64,000 nt of DNA from ZC4RG35 sp964571765. GTDB taxonomy: Bacteria; Actinomycetota; Acidimicrobiia; Spongiisociales; ZC4RG35. Below are positions 17,067 through 24,936 of the stretch, in pieces. A program made the translations under genes and the position numbers. Under the pieces are notes generated by a model. It did no database searches. It saw only the letters and a list, made by a program, of their open reading frames with translations, and had not been told where the DNA came from. The DNA lies in contig CAZNDH010000010.1 of the NCBI GenBank assembly GCA_964571765.1, positions 1 through 64,000 of the forward strand, in the 5' to 3' direction. Position 1 is the stretch's first letter. Each line of letters starts with the position of its first letter.

Positions 17067-17792
17067 TCAGGCCAGCTCGTTGGCCACCTGGGGGTAGACC
17101 CGCTGGTAGGCCTCGGCTTTGGCGTCGGTGGTGAGGCCGAGGTTGGGGCCTGAGTTCCTCCTCGCCTGGACCCCCCGTCGCTTGGCCACGTCGGTGTAGT
17201 AGTCCCAAAGGTGTTTCTGGCCTTTCATGCACTGCATCGCCTCCAGCTTCTGCTCCCAGACCTCGGTGATGTCGAGGAGGACGTCGGGCATGAACCCGGA
17301 GTACTCGGTCTGGTGAGGCTCGAAGAGGAACACCGGAGGGGCCCCGAGGACCTCACCACCCGGGTCGTACCCGGCGGCCTGGGCGATGACCCGGGCCTTG
17401 GTGGCCAACTGGTGGGCGGTCTCGTGGTCGCGGTTCCACGGGTCACGTTCGGAGTGAGTCAGCACCACGGTCGGCTGCACCTCCCGGTACAGCTTGACCA
17501 GACGGTCGAGCATCTCCGGGGTGTCTGGGAGTGGATAGTCCCCGGCGTCGAAGGTGCGTAACTCGGCGCCGAGCACCCTTGCAGCGGTCTCCGCCTCGGC
17601 ATGACGCTCCTCCTTGACCTGTTCCAGGTCGAGACCCCTCCTCCACAGCTCGGCAGACTCACCGCGCTCGCCGTAGGCCAGACAGACCACGGTTGCCCTG
17701 CCCCGGCGGGCATAGAGGGCAATGGCTCCGCCGGCCCGCCAGACGAAATCGCCGACGTGGGCACTCACGACGAGAAGCGAAGCGCTGCTCAT
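17067..17792 (-). CDS. galB: 4-oxalomesaconate hydratase, PIG-L/LmbE family (GalB type)
   Basis: 241 residues of the PIG-L deacetylase-like fold. The zinc motif is AHVGDF (H-x-x-D) near residue 11, in place of the AHPDD of true deacetylases, with a further zinc His in RDHETAH. The changed motif and the neighbours (aldolase and tautomerase) match GalB of Pseudomonas putida, which hydrates 4-oxalomesaconate. SYK-6 uses the unrelated LigJ for this step. ATG at 17792; divergent from galD with only 45 bases between. Confidence 0.85.
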   Translation of the reverse strand: MSSASLLVVSAHVGDFVWRAGGAIALYARRGRATVVCLAYGERGESAELWRRGLDLEQVKEERHAEAETAARVLGAELRTFDAGDYPLPDTPEMLDRLVKLYREVQPTVVLTHSERDPWNRDHETAHQLATKARVIAQAAGYDPGGEVLGAPPVFLFEPHQTEYSGFMPDVLLDITEVWEQKLEAMQCMKGQKHLWDYYTDVAKRRGVQARRNSGPNLGLTTDAKAEAYQRVYPQVANELA

Positions 17793-17825
17793 GGCGGCCG
17801 AACCCTACCCAGGGGGGGTCATCCC

Positions 17826-17831
17826 TACAAT
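17826..17831 (+). promoter_or_regulatory. -10 box of galD, leaderless arrangement
   Basis: TACAAT, 6 bases before the GTG start at 17838. The spacer to the divergent galB is only 45 bases, so both promoters must overlap. No -35 consensus is seen. Confidence 0.5.
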
Positions 17832-17837
17832 CGCCCG

Positions 17838-18914
17838 GTGACCGCGGAAAGCGTTCGCTGCATGCTGATGCGGGGCGGCACCTCCAAAGGGCCCTTCTTC
17901 GTCGCCGACGATCTACCCGCCGACGCAGCGGAGCGGAACCGGCTGCTACTCCGGATCATGGGGTCGCCCGATGCCCGGCAGATCGACGGTGTCGGTGGGG
18001 GGCACCCTCTGTCCAGCAAGGTGGCCGTGGTTTCCCGGTCGGAGTCCCCCGAAGTCGACCTGGAGTACCTCTTCCTCCAGGTGGAGTTGGACACCGAGAT
18101 GGTCACCGACCGGCAGAACTGCGGGAACATGCTCGCCGGGGTGGGGCCGTTCGCCGTGGAGCGGGGGTTGATCGAGGCGCCTTCTGACGGTGAGGTCTCG
18201 GCCAGGATCCTGATGAGGAACACCGGGGGCATCGCGATGTCCACCTTCCGGGTCGAGGGTGGCTCTCCGGTATATGCCGGTGACGTCGAGATATCGGGGG
18301 TCCCCGGCGCGGCCTCCGGGGTCACGTTGGAGTTCCTCGACACCGAGGGCAGCAGCACCGGCTCGCTGCTCCCCACGGGCCGGGTGACCGATGAGATCGC
18401 CGGGGTCGAGGTCACCCTGATCGACAACGGGATGCCGGTGGTGGTGATGAAGGCGTCCGAGATGGGGATCACCGGCTACGAGACCTGTGCCGAGTTGGAG
18501 GCAGACCACGACCTGCGGTCCCGTCTCGAGGAGATCCGTCTGATCGTCGGGCCACTGATGAACCTGGGCGACGTCACCGACCTCACGGTCCCCAAGCTGA
18601 CCATGGTGTCCCATCCCCGGGCCGGCGGCGCCATCTCGACCCGCACCTTCATCCCCCACCGTTGCCACCCTTCGATCGGTGTACTCGGGGCGGTAACCGT
18701 GGCCACCGCCTGCTTTCTCCCCGGCACCCCGGCAGCCGCGGTGGCCGACCTCGAGGCGGGATCCACCCTTGTCCGCATCGAGCACCCCACAGGGAGCATG
18801 GACGCCACCGTGATGGTCGGCTTCGAAGATGGCTCCCTGTCGGTGGGCCGCGCCGGGATCATCCGCACCGCCCGCAAGCTGATGGACGGCCGTGTCTTCC
18901 CCCGGGAGTATTGA
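17838..18914 (+). CDS. galD: 4-oxalomesaconate tautomerase, PrpF family (GalD/LigU type)
   Basis: 358 residues, the length of GalD. The family start MRGGTSKGPFF and the conserved DGVGGGHPLSSKVA and NCGNM motifs are present; the two-domain diaminopimelate-epimerase fold is expected. It tautomerises 4-oxalomesaconate between keto and enol forms before hydration by GalB. GTG at 17838 gives MTAESVRCMLMRGG; a -10 box lies 6 bases upstream. PrpF-type aconitate isomerases are related, but the gene context favours GalD. Confidence 0.9.
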   Translation: MTAESVRCMLMRGGTSKGPFFVADDLPADAAERNRLLLRIMGSPDARQIDGVGGGHPLSSKVAVVSRSESPEVDLEYLFLQVELDTEMVTDRQNCGNMLAGVGPFAVERGLIEAPSDGEVSARILMRNTGGIAMSTFRVEGGSPVYAGDVEISGVPGAASGVTLEFLDTEGSSTGSLLPTGRVTDEIAGVEVTLIDNGMPVVVMKASEMGITGYETCAELEADHDLRSRLEEIRLIVGPLMNLGDVTDLTVPKLTMVSHPRAGGAISTRTFIPHRCHPSIGVLGAVTVATACFLPGTPAAAVADLEAGSTLVRIEHPTGSMDATVMVGFEDGSLSVGRAGIIRTARKLMDGRVFPREY

Positions 18915-18939
18915 CGCCCCTTCCGAGACGAGCGGGGCG
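18915..18939. terminator. Possible bidirectional terminator hairpin
   Basis: CGCCCC (18915-18920) and GGGGCG (18934-18939) can form a 6-bp stem with a 13-base loop between the convergent galD and dioxygenase genes. There is no T run, so it could at most aid Rho-dependent ending. Confidence 0.25.
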
Positions 18940-18943
18940 ATCG

Positions 18944-19888
18944 TCACACCGGTGGCGTCCCGTGGGTGTGGAACGAGTCGATGGTCTTGAGACCCCAGGC
19001 CTGGCCCTTGGCCCTATCGGCCTCGGTCCAGGTGATCAGCTCCCAGTCGGGCGCCAGGACCAACCGTGCTCCGGCGTTGACTATCTCGATGCGGTTGCCG
19101 CCGGGCTCGTAGACGTAGAGGAAGAAGGTCTGCTGGATGGCGTGCTTGTGAGGGCCGGTCTCGATGAACACCCCGTCCTCGAGGAACAGGTCGGCCCCGC
19201 GCAGGATGTCCTCCCGCTGGTCCACGGCAAAGGCCACATGGTGGAGACGCCCGGTGCTCCCGGTGTGGTCCCGGGCGTAGACCACGTCGTAGCCCTTGTT
19301 GCAGAAGGTCATCCAGATCCCGGCGATGCTCCCGTCGTCCATCTGGATCTGCTCGGTGGGCAGCGCTCCCAGGACCCCGGTTACGAAGTTCCGATTGGCC
19401 TCGACGTCTCTGGCCAGGAAGTTGACGTGGTCGATGCGGCGGATGCCCACCCCATGGTTGGGTCGGCGGTCGCGCTGGTTCTTCAGGGCGGGGATCATCT
19501 CAGCAGTCGGCTGGTGGCGCTGTGAGTCGAAGTAGACGTCCCAGCCATGCTCGTCGGGGTCGGTGAACTGGTAGGTGTCGCCCCGGCCCGGCTCACCGTC
19601 ACGCCATCGGCCTCCCCTCCCCGCGGCCTCGATGGCCTCCACCCGCCGCTGGAGTGCCTCAGGGCCGGCCGCCCTGATCCCGATCCGGCCGATGCCCGAG
19701 GTCTCGTGGTCGGTCAGCTTGACGGTGAACCGCTCGTAGTCGTCCCAGGCGCGCAGGTAGGCCGAACCGGCGGCCTCCTCGACGAGGTGGAGCGACAGGA
19801 TCTCGGTGAAGAAACGGAGGCTGGCCTGGTACTCGGGAGTGAGCAGCTCGACGTATCCGAGTTGGGCGACGTCGAGGTTGGAACGCAT
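18944..19888 (-). CDS. Two-domain VOC extradiol ring-cleavage dioxygenase (catechol 2,3-dioxygenase type)
   Basis: 314 residues with two vicinal-oxygen-chelate repeats. The Fe(II) set is visible: His of RRIDHVNF, His of LHHVAFAV and Glu of GGNRIEIVN, within the classical extradiol signature (HAIQQTFFLYVYEPGG). ATG at 19888 has GGAGGT about 8 bases upstream. It adjoins the 4-oxalomesaconate genes, yet known gallate and 3-O-methylgallate dioxygenases (GalA, DesB, DesZ) are of the unrelated LigB type and none is in this window. The substrate may therefore be gallate or 3-O-methylgallate, or a plain catechol. Confidence 0.88.
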   Translation of the reverse strand: MRSNLDVAQLGYVELLTPEYQASLRFFTEILSLHLVEEAAGSAYLRAWDDYERFTVKLTDHETSGIGRIGIRAAGPEALQRRVEAIEAAGRGGRWRDGEPGRGDTYQFTDPDEHGWDVYFDSQRHQPTAEMIPALKNQRDRRPNHGVGIRRIDHVNFLARDVEANRNFVTGVLGALPTEQIQMDDGSIAGIWMTFCNKGYDVVYARDHTGSTGRLHHVAFAVDQREDILRGADLFLEDGVFIETGPHKHAIQQTFFLYVYEPGGNRIEIVNAGARLVLAPDWELITWTEADRAKGQAWGLKTIDSFHTHGTPPV

Positions 19889-19918
19889 CTGGGGCGACCT
19901 CCGGTCGAGTGCCCGACG

Positions 19919-19960
19919 ACCATAGTGCGCGGGGAGAAGGCGTTACCCCGTTCCGTTACC
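19919..19960 (-). promoter_or_regulatory. Possible promoter of the extradiol dioxygenase with CGTTACC direct repeats
   Basis: On the minus strand TATGGT (19924-19919) is a candidate -10. Its -35 region overlaps two direct repeats CGTTACC on the plus strand (19941-19947 and 19954-19960, 13-base period). The repeats also lie 15 bases before the tetR start, so a regulator bound there could act on both genes. Confidence 0.35.
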
Positions 19961-19974
19961 CTCGGTTCCAACGT

Positions 19975-20577
19975 ATGACAGCCAAGGCACTCGACGAGCG
20001 CAGCGCCCGGGAGATCGACATCATCCGCTCGGCCTACCGGATGATGGCCAACCTCGGCTCCCATCGTCTGACACTCCAGGACGTCGCCGCCGAGGCCGGT
20101 GTTTCCAAGGCCCTCATCTTCTACCACTTCGGGACCAAGGACGTCCTCCTCCATGCCGCCATGCAGTGGGCGCTGGAGCGGACCGCCGAGCGCATCCGCC
20201 AGAGGATCGAGCCGGCTATGACCGGTGTCGAGTCGGTCTCGGCCCTGATCGAAGCGGTCTTCGTCGATCCCGAGGCCAACCGGGACTTCTACCTCTTCTA
20301 CCTCGACCTGGTGGAGCACGCCGCCCGGGTCCCACGCTTCGGCGAGTTCTCCGCGATGCTCACCGAGATCATCAACGGCCTGTACCGCGAGGTGATCGAA
20401 GCGGGAGTCAGCGACGGGTCGTTTCGCGTTGCCGACCCCGACCTGGCGGCGAGACACATGCGGGCCATCATCGAGGGGACCTTCCTCCAGTGGATGCAGA
20501 CCGATGACTGGAAGGAAAACCACGCCGCCTGGCGCGACGAGTGCCGCAGAACCGTCCTCGCCATCCTCGGGTCCTGA
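19975..20577 (+). CDS. TetR-family transcriptional regulator
   Basis: 200 residues: N-terminal TetR helix-turn-helix (LTLQDVAAEAGVSKALIFYHFGTKDVL, about residues 24-50) and a helical ligand domain. ATG at 19975. It is divergent from the dioxygenase gene (86 bases) and overlaps nothing upstream; the thioesterase follows after 2 bases. It is the only TetR gene in the aromatic island and so a candidate regulator of the dioxygenase, the second Liv system, or the box genes. The ligand is unknown. Confidence 0.9.
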   Translation: MTAKALDERSAREIDIIRSAYRMMANLGSHRLTLQDVAAEAGVSKALIFYHFGTKDVLLHAAMQWALERTAERIRQRIEPAMTGVESVSALIEAVFVDPEANRDFYLFYLDLVEHAARVPRFGEFSAMLTEIINGLYREVIEAGVSDGSFRVADPDLAARHMRAIIEGTFLQWMQTDDWKENHAAWRDECRRTVLAILGS

Positions 20578-20579
20578 CC

Positions 20580-20966
20580 TTGGGAGCTTCGACCACCATC
20601 CGGCGGAGGGTCCAGTGGATGGACACCGACGCCGCCGGGGTGTGGCACAACACCACCGCCATCCGCTGGACCGAAGACGCCGAGGCCGAGCTCCATCGAG
20701 AGCTGGGCATCATCGACGAGACTTTCGGACTCACCCCCAGGGCCCACTTCGCCTATGACTTCGGGGTGCCGCTCCGCTTCGATGACGAGGTCCTCGTTCG
20801 CCTGTCTGTCACCGAGCTGGGGTCGAGCTCGGTGACCTACCAGGTCACTGTCGACCGTGGTGAGGAAAGGGCTGCCACCGGTCGTTTGGTGGCGGTGCTC
20901 ATCGACGGTGAGACCCGTCGCCCCCGGCCCTGGCCCGACCACCTCCGCGCCGCCCTCGACGCATGA
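20580..20966 (+). CDS. Acyl-CoA thioesterase, 4-hydroxybenzoyl-CoA thioesterase (hot-dog) family
   Basis: 128 residues of the hot-dog fold with the family motif QWMDTDAAGVWHN (catalytic-type Asp) near residues 13-24. It should hydrolyse an acyl- or aroyl-CoA. The start is uncertain: TTG at 20580, 2 bases after the tetR stop, retains the first beta strand; the next ATG (20619) would cut into the motif. In this setting release of a trapped aromatic CoA ester is plausible (inference). Confidence 0.8.
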   Translation: MGASTTIRRRVQWMDTDAAGVWHNTTAIRWTEDAEAELHRELGIIDETFGLTPRAHFAYDFGVPLRFDDEVLVRLSVTELGSSSVTYQVTVDRGEERAATGRLVAVLIDGETRRPRPWPDHLRAALDA

Positions 20967-21210
20967 TCGAGTCGGCCGATTCGGCGGACTGTCCGGACAG
21001 TCAGGGGATCTCCCTGTTACTCTCGTCGAGTTGTGAGGCCTGTCGAGGACGGCTTGGAGGACCCCTTGGGTGCACCTGGCCGCTCGCACCTTGCTAGCAT
21101 CGCCCCCACGTTCGCAGGCCGCACAGGCGACCGCTGTACGAACGACAACCGGCCTATCCAGCAGGGACGGGCCGCTGGGTCATACGTGACCTGACGAGGA
21201 GGAAATAGCC
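20967..21210. other. Intergenic region upstream of livK (system 2)
   Basis: 244 bases holding a 16-bp palindrome near its left end and a GAGGAGG ribosome binding site at its right end. I could not settle on a promoter; TAGCAT near 21096 is a -10 candidate without a good -35. Confidence 0.4.
20987..21002. promoter_or_regulatory. 16-bp perfect palindrome, candidate operator
   Basis: GACTGTCCGGACAGTC is a perfect inverted repeat just past the thioesterase gene and about 210 bases before livK. The size suits a TetR-type dimer. There is no T run after it, so it is unlikely to be a classical terminator. Confidence 0.4.
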
Positions 21211-22488
21211 ATGAAGCGAAGAGGTAAGAGGCCGGGGTTGCTGGGAGCACTCGTCGTGCTCGCCATGGTGGTCGCGGCGTGCAACGGGGACACGGTGGCG
21301 ACGACGACCACCGCGGCACCAGGGCCCACCACTACCGCGGCCCCCGGGGACACCACCACCACCGAACCGATGTCCACCGAGCCGATCAAGATCGGCATCC
21401 TCACCGACCTCACCGTGTTCACACCGTGGGCAGTCAACGCCCGTGACGGGATGAAGCTCGCCGCCGAGGAGATCAATGCCGCCGGCGGGGTCAACGGTCG
21501 GATGATCGAGCTCTTCGAGCAGGACTCGGCTCACAATGCCGAAGCGGGCATCGACGGATTCGAGCGGCTTGCCGCCGAAGGCGTTGTCGCCCTGGGAGGG
21601 ATCATCTCCAGCACTGTCGGCGAGGCAGTCTCCAGCTTGGCCGAGGAGAACCAGATCCCGACCTTCCTGATCAAGTCGGGCACCGAGCGTGCCCTCACCC
21701 TGGACAGCCGGTACATGTTCCGCACCTGCCTGGTGGCAGCACCCATGGCGGCAGGACCGATCCTCCAGTACGCCGAGACCGAAGGGCTGGAGCGCATCGG
21801 GACCATCGTCGCCGACTACCCGTGGGGTCACTCGCTCAGGGCAGCGGTCGAGAACACGTTCGCCGACACCGGCATCGAGGTCCACATCGAAACGGCGCCG
21901 GTTCCACCGGACACCGACTTCACACCGTTCATCCGTGCTCTCGCCGACTTCGAGCCCGACATGGTGGTGGCCACCGGTCACCCGCCAGGGAACTCAGCGA
22001 TCCTCGGCCTGGTGGCCGATCTGATCGGCGACGTTCCGGTCACCGGTGCATGGACCCCGCCCGACCTGGCCGTCGGCCAGCAACTCGATGCGGCCGTGGG
22101 CCGTTATGCCGACTTCGGGTGTGCTGACTACTTCAGCGACGACTACCAGGACCTGGCCCGGCGTTATCTGGAGTTCTCCGACAACAACTTCATGTCGGAC
22201 GACGCCGTCGCCGGCTATGGGATCGTCACCATGGTGGCTGAGGCGGTGGGAGCGGTTGGAGACGACACCGAGGCGATCTCGGACTACCTGCACTCCAACT
22301 CCTTCGACCTGCCGGGCTACGCCTTCACGGTGAGCTGGACCGAGTGGGGTGAGCTCGCCGAGGCCCGGCCGCTGTTCACCCGGATCACCGCCACCGGGGC
22401 ACCCGAAGGGTTGAACGACGCCGGTGACTGGTGGTTCGAGTTGCTGGTGCACTCCGACCCGCTCGAGCCCTACGTTCCGGAGTCATAG
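21211..22488 (+). CDS. livK: Substrate-binding lipoprotein, LivK family (system 2)
   Basis: 425 residues. Signal peptide with lipobox VAAC (Cys at about 24), a Thr/Pro stalk (TTTTAAPGPTTTAAPGD), then a type I binding fold beginning IKIGILTDLTVFTPWAVNARDG. ATG at 21211 has GAGGAGG about 8 bases upstream. It heads livK-livG-livF-livH-livM on the plus strand. The sequence differs clearly from system 1, so a different ligand is likely; an aromatic carboxylate is possible. Confidence 0.9.
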   Translation: MKRRGKRPGLLGALVVLAMVVAACNGDTVATTTTAAPGPTTTAAPGDTTTTEPMSTEPIKIGILTDLTVFTPWAVNARDGMKLAAEEINAAGGVNGRMIELFEQDSAHNAEAGIDGFERLAAEGVVALGGIISSTVGEAVSSLAEENQIPTFLIKSGTERALTLDSRYMFRTCLVAAPMAAGPILQYAETEGLERIGTIVADYPWGHSLRAAVENTFADTGIEVHIETAPVPPDTDFTPFIRALADFEPDMVVATGHPPGNSAILGLVADLIGDVPVTGAWTPPDLAVGQQLDAAVGRYADFGCADYFSDDYQDLARRYLEFSDNNFMSDDAVAGYGIVTMVAEAVGAVGDDTEAISDYLHSNSFDLPGYAFTVSWTEWGELAEARPLFTRITATGAPEGLNDAGDWWFELLVHSDPLEPYVPES

Positions 22489-22495
22489 ACAGCAG

Positions 22496-23391
22496 GTGAC
22501 GCTGCTCGAAACCGATCAGATCGGGAAGTCGTTCGGGGGACTTCCCGCAGTAGACGGAGTGAGCATTGGGGCCGACGATGGCGAGATCCTCGCCATCGTC
22601 GGCCCCAACGGCGCCGGGAAGAGCACCCTTCTCAAGGTGATCGTCGGGTTGGAGACGGCTACTCAGGNNNNNNNNNNNNNNNNNNNNNNNNNNNNNNNNN
22701 NNNNNNNNNNNNNNNNNNNNNNNNNNNNNNNNNNNNNNNNNNNNNNNNNNNNNNNNNNNNNNNNNNNGCCGGGAAGAGCACCCTTCTCAAGGTGATCGTC
22801 GGGTTGGAGACGGCTACTCAGGGCACCGTTACCTTCGCCGGCGAGGACATCACCAAGGCCCCGCCCTATCGGGTGCGTCGGTTGGGCATCGCCATGGTGC
22901 AGCAAACCCCGCGAACCTTCCCCACCATGACCGTGCTGGAGAACGCCGCCCTGGGGGCCCTCTTCGGGCGGCCCGACGGATACCGGTCCGAACAGGAGGC
23001 CTTGAATTTCGGACGTCAGGCACTGTCTTTCGTCGGATTGGCCAAACGCGAGTCCGATGAGGTCGCCAGCCTCAACCTCCATGAGCAGCGGTTCCTCGAG
23101 TTGGCCCGGGCGTTGGCGGGACAGCCCCGGGTCCTCATCCTCGACGAGGTGATGGCCGGGCTCAACGAGACCGAGCTGGAGGCCTCGATGCAGATGGTTC
23201 GGTCGATCCGCGACAGTCATGACCTCACCGTCATATGGGTGGAGCATGTGATGAAGGCGGTGATCAGCCTGGCGGAGCGGGTGGTGGTGCTCAACTTCGG
23301 AAAGGTGCTCACCGAGGGCACTCCCCAGGAAGTGATGAGGGACCCGGGGGTGGTCGAGGCTTACCTTGGCGAGCGCGGCCGGCATGCTTGA
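22496..23391 (+). CDS. livG: ABC transporter ATPase, LivG family (system 2), split by a false assembly gap
   Basis: GTG at 22496, 7 bases after livK, begins MTLLETDQIGKSFGG; Walker A GPNGAGKS lies just before the run of N. The frame changes across the gap, but removing the 100 N and the repeated 55 bases (155 in all) leaves 741 bases, one unbroken frame of 246 residues, the normal LivG length. Walker B is LILDEVMAGLNE. The ABC signature is NLHEQR instead of LSGGQ, as in system 1. The stop overlaps the livF ATG by 8 bases. As written in the assembly it would be miscalled as two fragments. Confidence 0.88.
22613..22667 (+). repeat. 55-bp contig-end overlap, first copy
   Basis: The 55 bases before the gap are identical to 22768-22822 after it. 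This is contig-end overlap, not a biological repeat. Confidence 0.9.
22668..22767. other. Scaffold gap of 100 N
   Basis: Exactly 100 undetermined bases, a conventional placeholder length. The flanks overlap by 55 identical bases, so no sequence is missing here. Confidence 0.95.
22768..22822 (+). repeat. 55-bp contig-end overlap, second copy
   Basis: Exact copy of 22613-22667. Merging the two copies restores the livG frame. Confidence 0.9.
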
Positions 23392-24082
23392 AGTGAGACG
23401 CCTTTCCGCCGGCTACAACGGCAACGACGTGGTCCACGAGGTGTCCTTCACCGTCGAGGAGGGTGAGGCGGTGATGATCATCGGCTCCAACGGGGCCGGC
23501 AAGACCACGCTGTTCCGGGCGATGATCGGCCTCCTTCCCCAGTCAGCCGGTGAGGTGCTGTTCCAGGGAGACGACGTCTCACGAAATCCAGCCCACCGCA
23601 TCGTCCGTCGCGGTATCGGCTACGTCCCCGCCGAGCGGCATCTGTTCCCCCGGATGACGGTACAGGAGCATCTCCTTCTGGGCGCTTACCCGGGACGTCC
23701 CGACCCCGAGACGATGTCGATGGTGCTCGAACTCTTTCCCCGCCTCGCCGAGCGACGACGTCAGCACGCCGGCACCATGAGTGGCGGGGAGCAGCAGATG
23801 CTGGCGGTGGGCCGCGCCCTGATGTCACGACCCCGGCTCCTCGTCCTCGACGAGCCCACGACCGGACTGGCTCCCAAACTGGCCGCCGAAGCCTACGAGG
23901 CCCTGAGGATGTTGCGGGGCAGTGGGTTGACCGTCCTGGTCGCCGAACAGCAGGTCCCTCTGGCCATGGCCCTCAGCGACCGCGGCTATGTCCTCGAGAA
24001 CGGGGTGATCCACCTCGAGGGCACATCGACAGAGCTCTCCGCCAACCCCGAAGTGCAGCGAGCCTACTTGGGGGTGGTGTGA
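23384..24082 (+). CDS. livF: ABC transporter ATPase, LivF family (system 2)
   Basis: 232 residues with Walker A GSNGAGKT, canonical signature MSGGEQQM and Walker B LLVLDEPTTGLAP. ATG at 23384 overlaps the livG stop by 8 bases; a TTG 18 bases upstream is less likely. It forms the intact half of the ATPase pair with the LivG whose signature is degenerate. Confidence 0.93.
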   Translation: MLEVRRLSAGYNGNDVVHEVSFTVEEGEAVMIIGSNGAGKTTLFRAMIGLLPQSAGEVLFQGDDVSRNPAHRIVRRGIGYVPAERHLFPRMTVQEHLLLGAYPGRPDPETMSMVLELFPRLAERRRQHAGTMSGGEQQMLAVGRALMSRPRLLVLDEPTTGLAPKLAAEAYEALRMLRGSGLTVLVAEQQVPLAMALSDRGYVLENGVIHLEGTSTELSANPEVQRAYLGVV

Positions 24083-24936
24083 GGGCGACCATTTTCGACG
24101 GGCTGGTTCTTGGCCTCCGGTTCGGGCTCCTGGCCACCGGTCTCACCCTGGTGTACGGCCTGGGAGGAGTATTGAACCTGGCATACGGCCAGATGGCGGT
24201 GATCTCGGGGATGGTCGTCCTCTTCGCCCTAGACGCCGGCGTCCCGATCCTGCCTGCAATAGGCATGGGCCTTGCTGCCGGAGCTGTGGTGGGTCTGATC
24301 TTCGACCTCACTCTCCTCCGGCCGGTGTACCGACGTCAGGGAGAGGCCAGGGTCCTACTCAGCCTGCTCCTCACCCTGGGTGCCGCCTTCATCGTCGACG
24401 GCTACCTGGCCTGGCGCTATCCCTTCCGGGGCCTCACCATCCCGATCAGCGGAGGGGCGGTGAACGTCTTCGGTGTTCCCATGGTCAGAGGTGCGGTGGT
24501 GGCCTCGGGGATCACCATCGTCGTGCTCGCCGTGCTCTTCTTCGTCTTTCGCTTCACCCCCCTGGGACGAGCGATCCGCTCGGTGATCGAGGACGAGCAA
24601 GGAGCCCGCTTGGTGGGGGTCAATCCCCACCACATGCTCCGGCTCATCCTGGTCCTGAGCGGAGTCCTCGCCGCCATCGTCGCCGTCACCCAATCGATGG
24701 TGCGACCGGTCACCGTCACCGGCGGATTCGAACTGACCGTGTTCGCCCTCATCGTCACGGTGGTCGGAGGTTTGGGCAGCTTCACCGGTGCCTTCCTGGC
24801 CGGGCTGGGCCTGGGGATCATCTTCAGCTTCGCCGCCTCATACGTGGGAGCCTTCCTGTCCCTGGTGGTCCTCCTGGTCGCGGCGGCACTCACCATCCTC
24901 ATCCGTCCCTCTGGTCTCCTGGGGGTGAAGGAGTGA
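24079..24936 (+). CDS. livH: ABC transporter permease, LivH family (system 2)
   Basis: 285-residue permease with about eight hydrophobic segments and the LivH start region GLATGLTLVYGLGGVLNLAYGQ. GTG at 24079 overlaps the livF stop (GTGA). The C-terminal GLGSFTGAFLAGLGLG loop that contacts the ATPase is present. Confidence 0.92.
   Translation: MRATIFDGLVLGLRFGLLATGLTLVYGLGGVLNLAYGQMAVISGMVVLFALDAGVPILPAIGMGLAAGAVVGLIFDLTLLRPVYRRQGEARVLLSLLLTLGAAFIVDGYLAWRYPFRGLTIPISGGAVNVFGVPMVRGAVVASGITIVVLAVLFFVFRFTPLGRAIRSVIEDEQGARLVGVNPHHMLRLILVLSGVLAAIVAVTQSMVRPVTVTGGFELTVFALIVTVVGGLGSFTGAFLAGLGLGIIFSFAASYVGAFLSLVVLLVAAALTILIRPSGLLGVKE

Noticed and set aside
20987..21002. Palindrome as a Rho-independent terminator of the thioesterase gene
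   Set aside because: The arms are only 8 bases with no loop and no following T tract.
22613..22822. 55-bp direct repeat as a real duplication or recombination site
   Set aside because: It flanks exactly 100 N at a scaffold join and, when merged, restores a gene; assembly overlap explains it fully.
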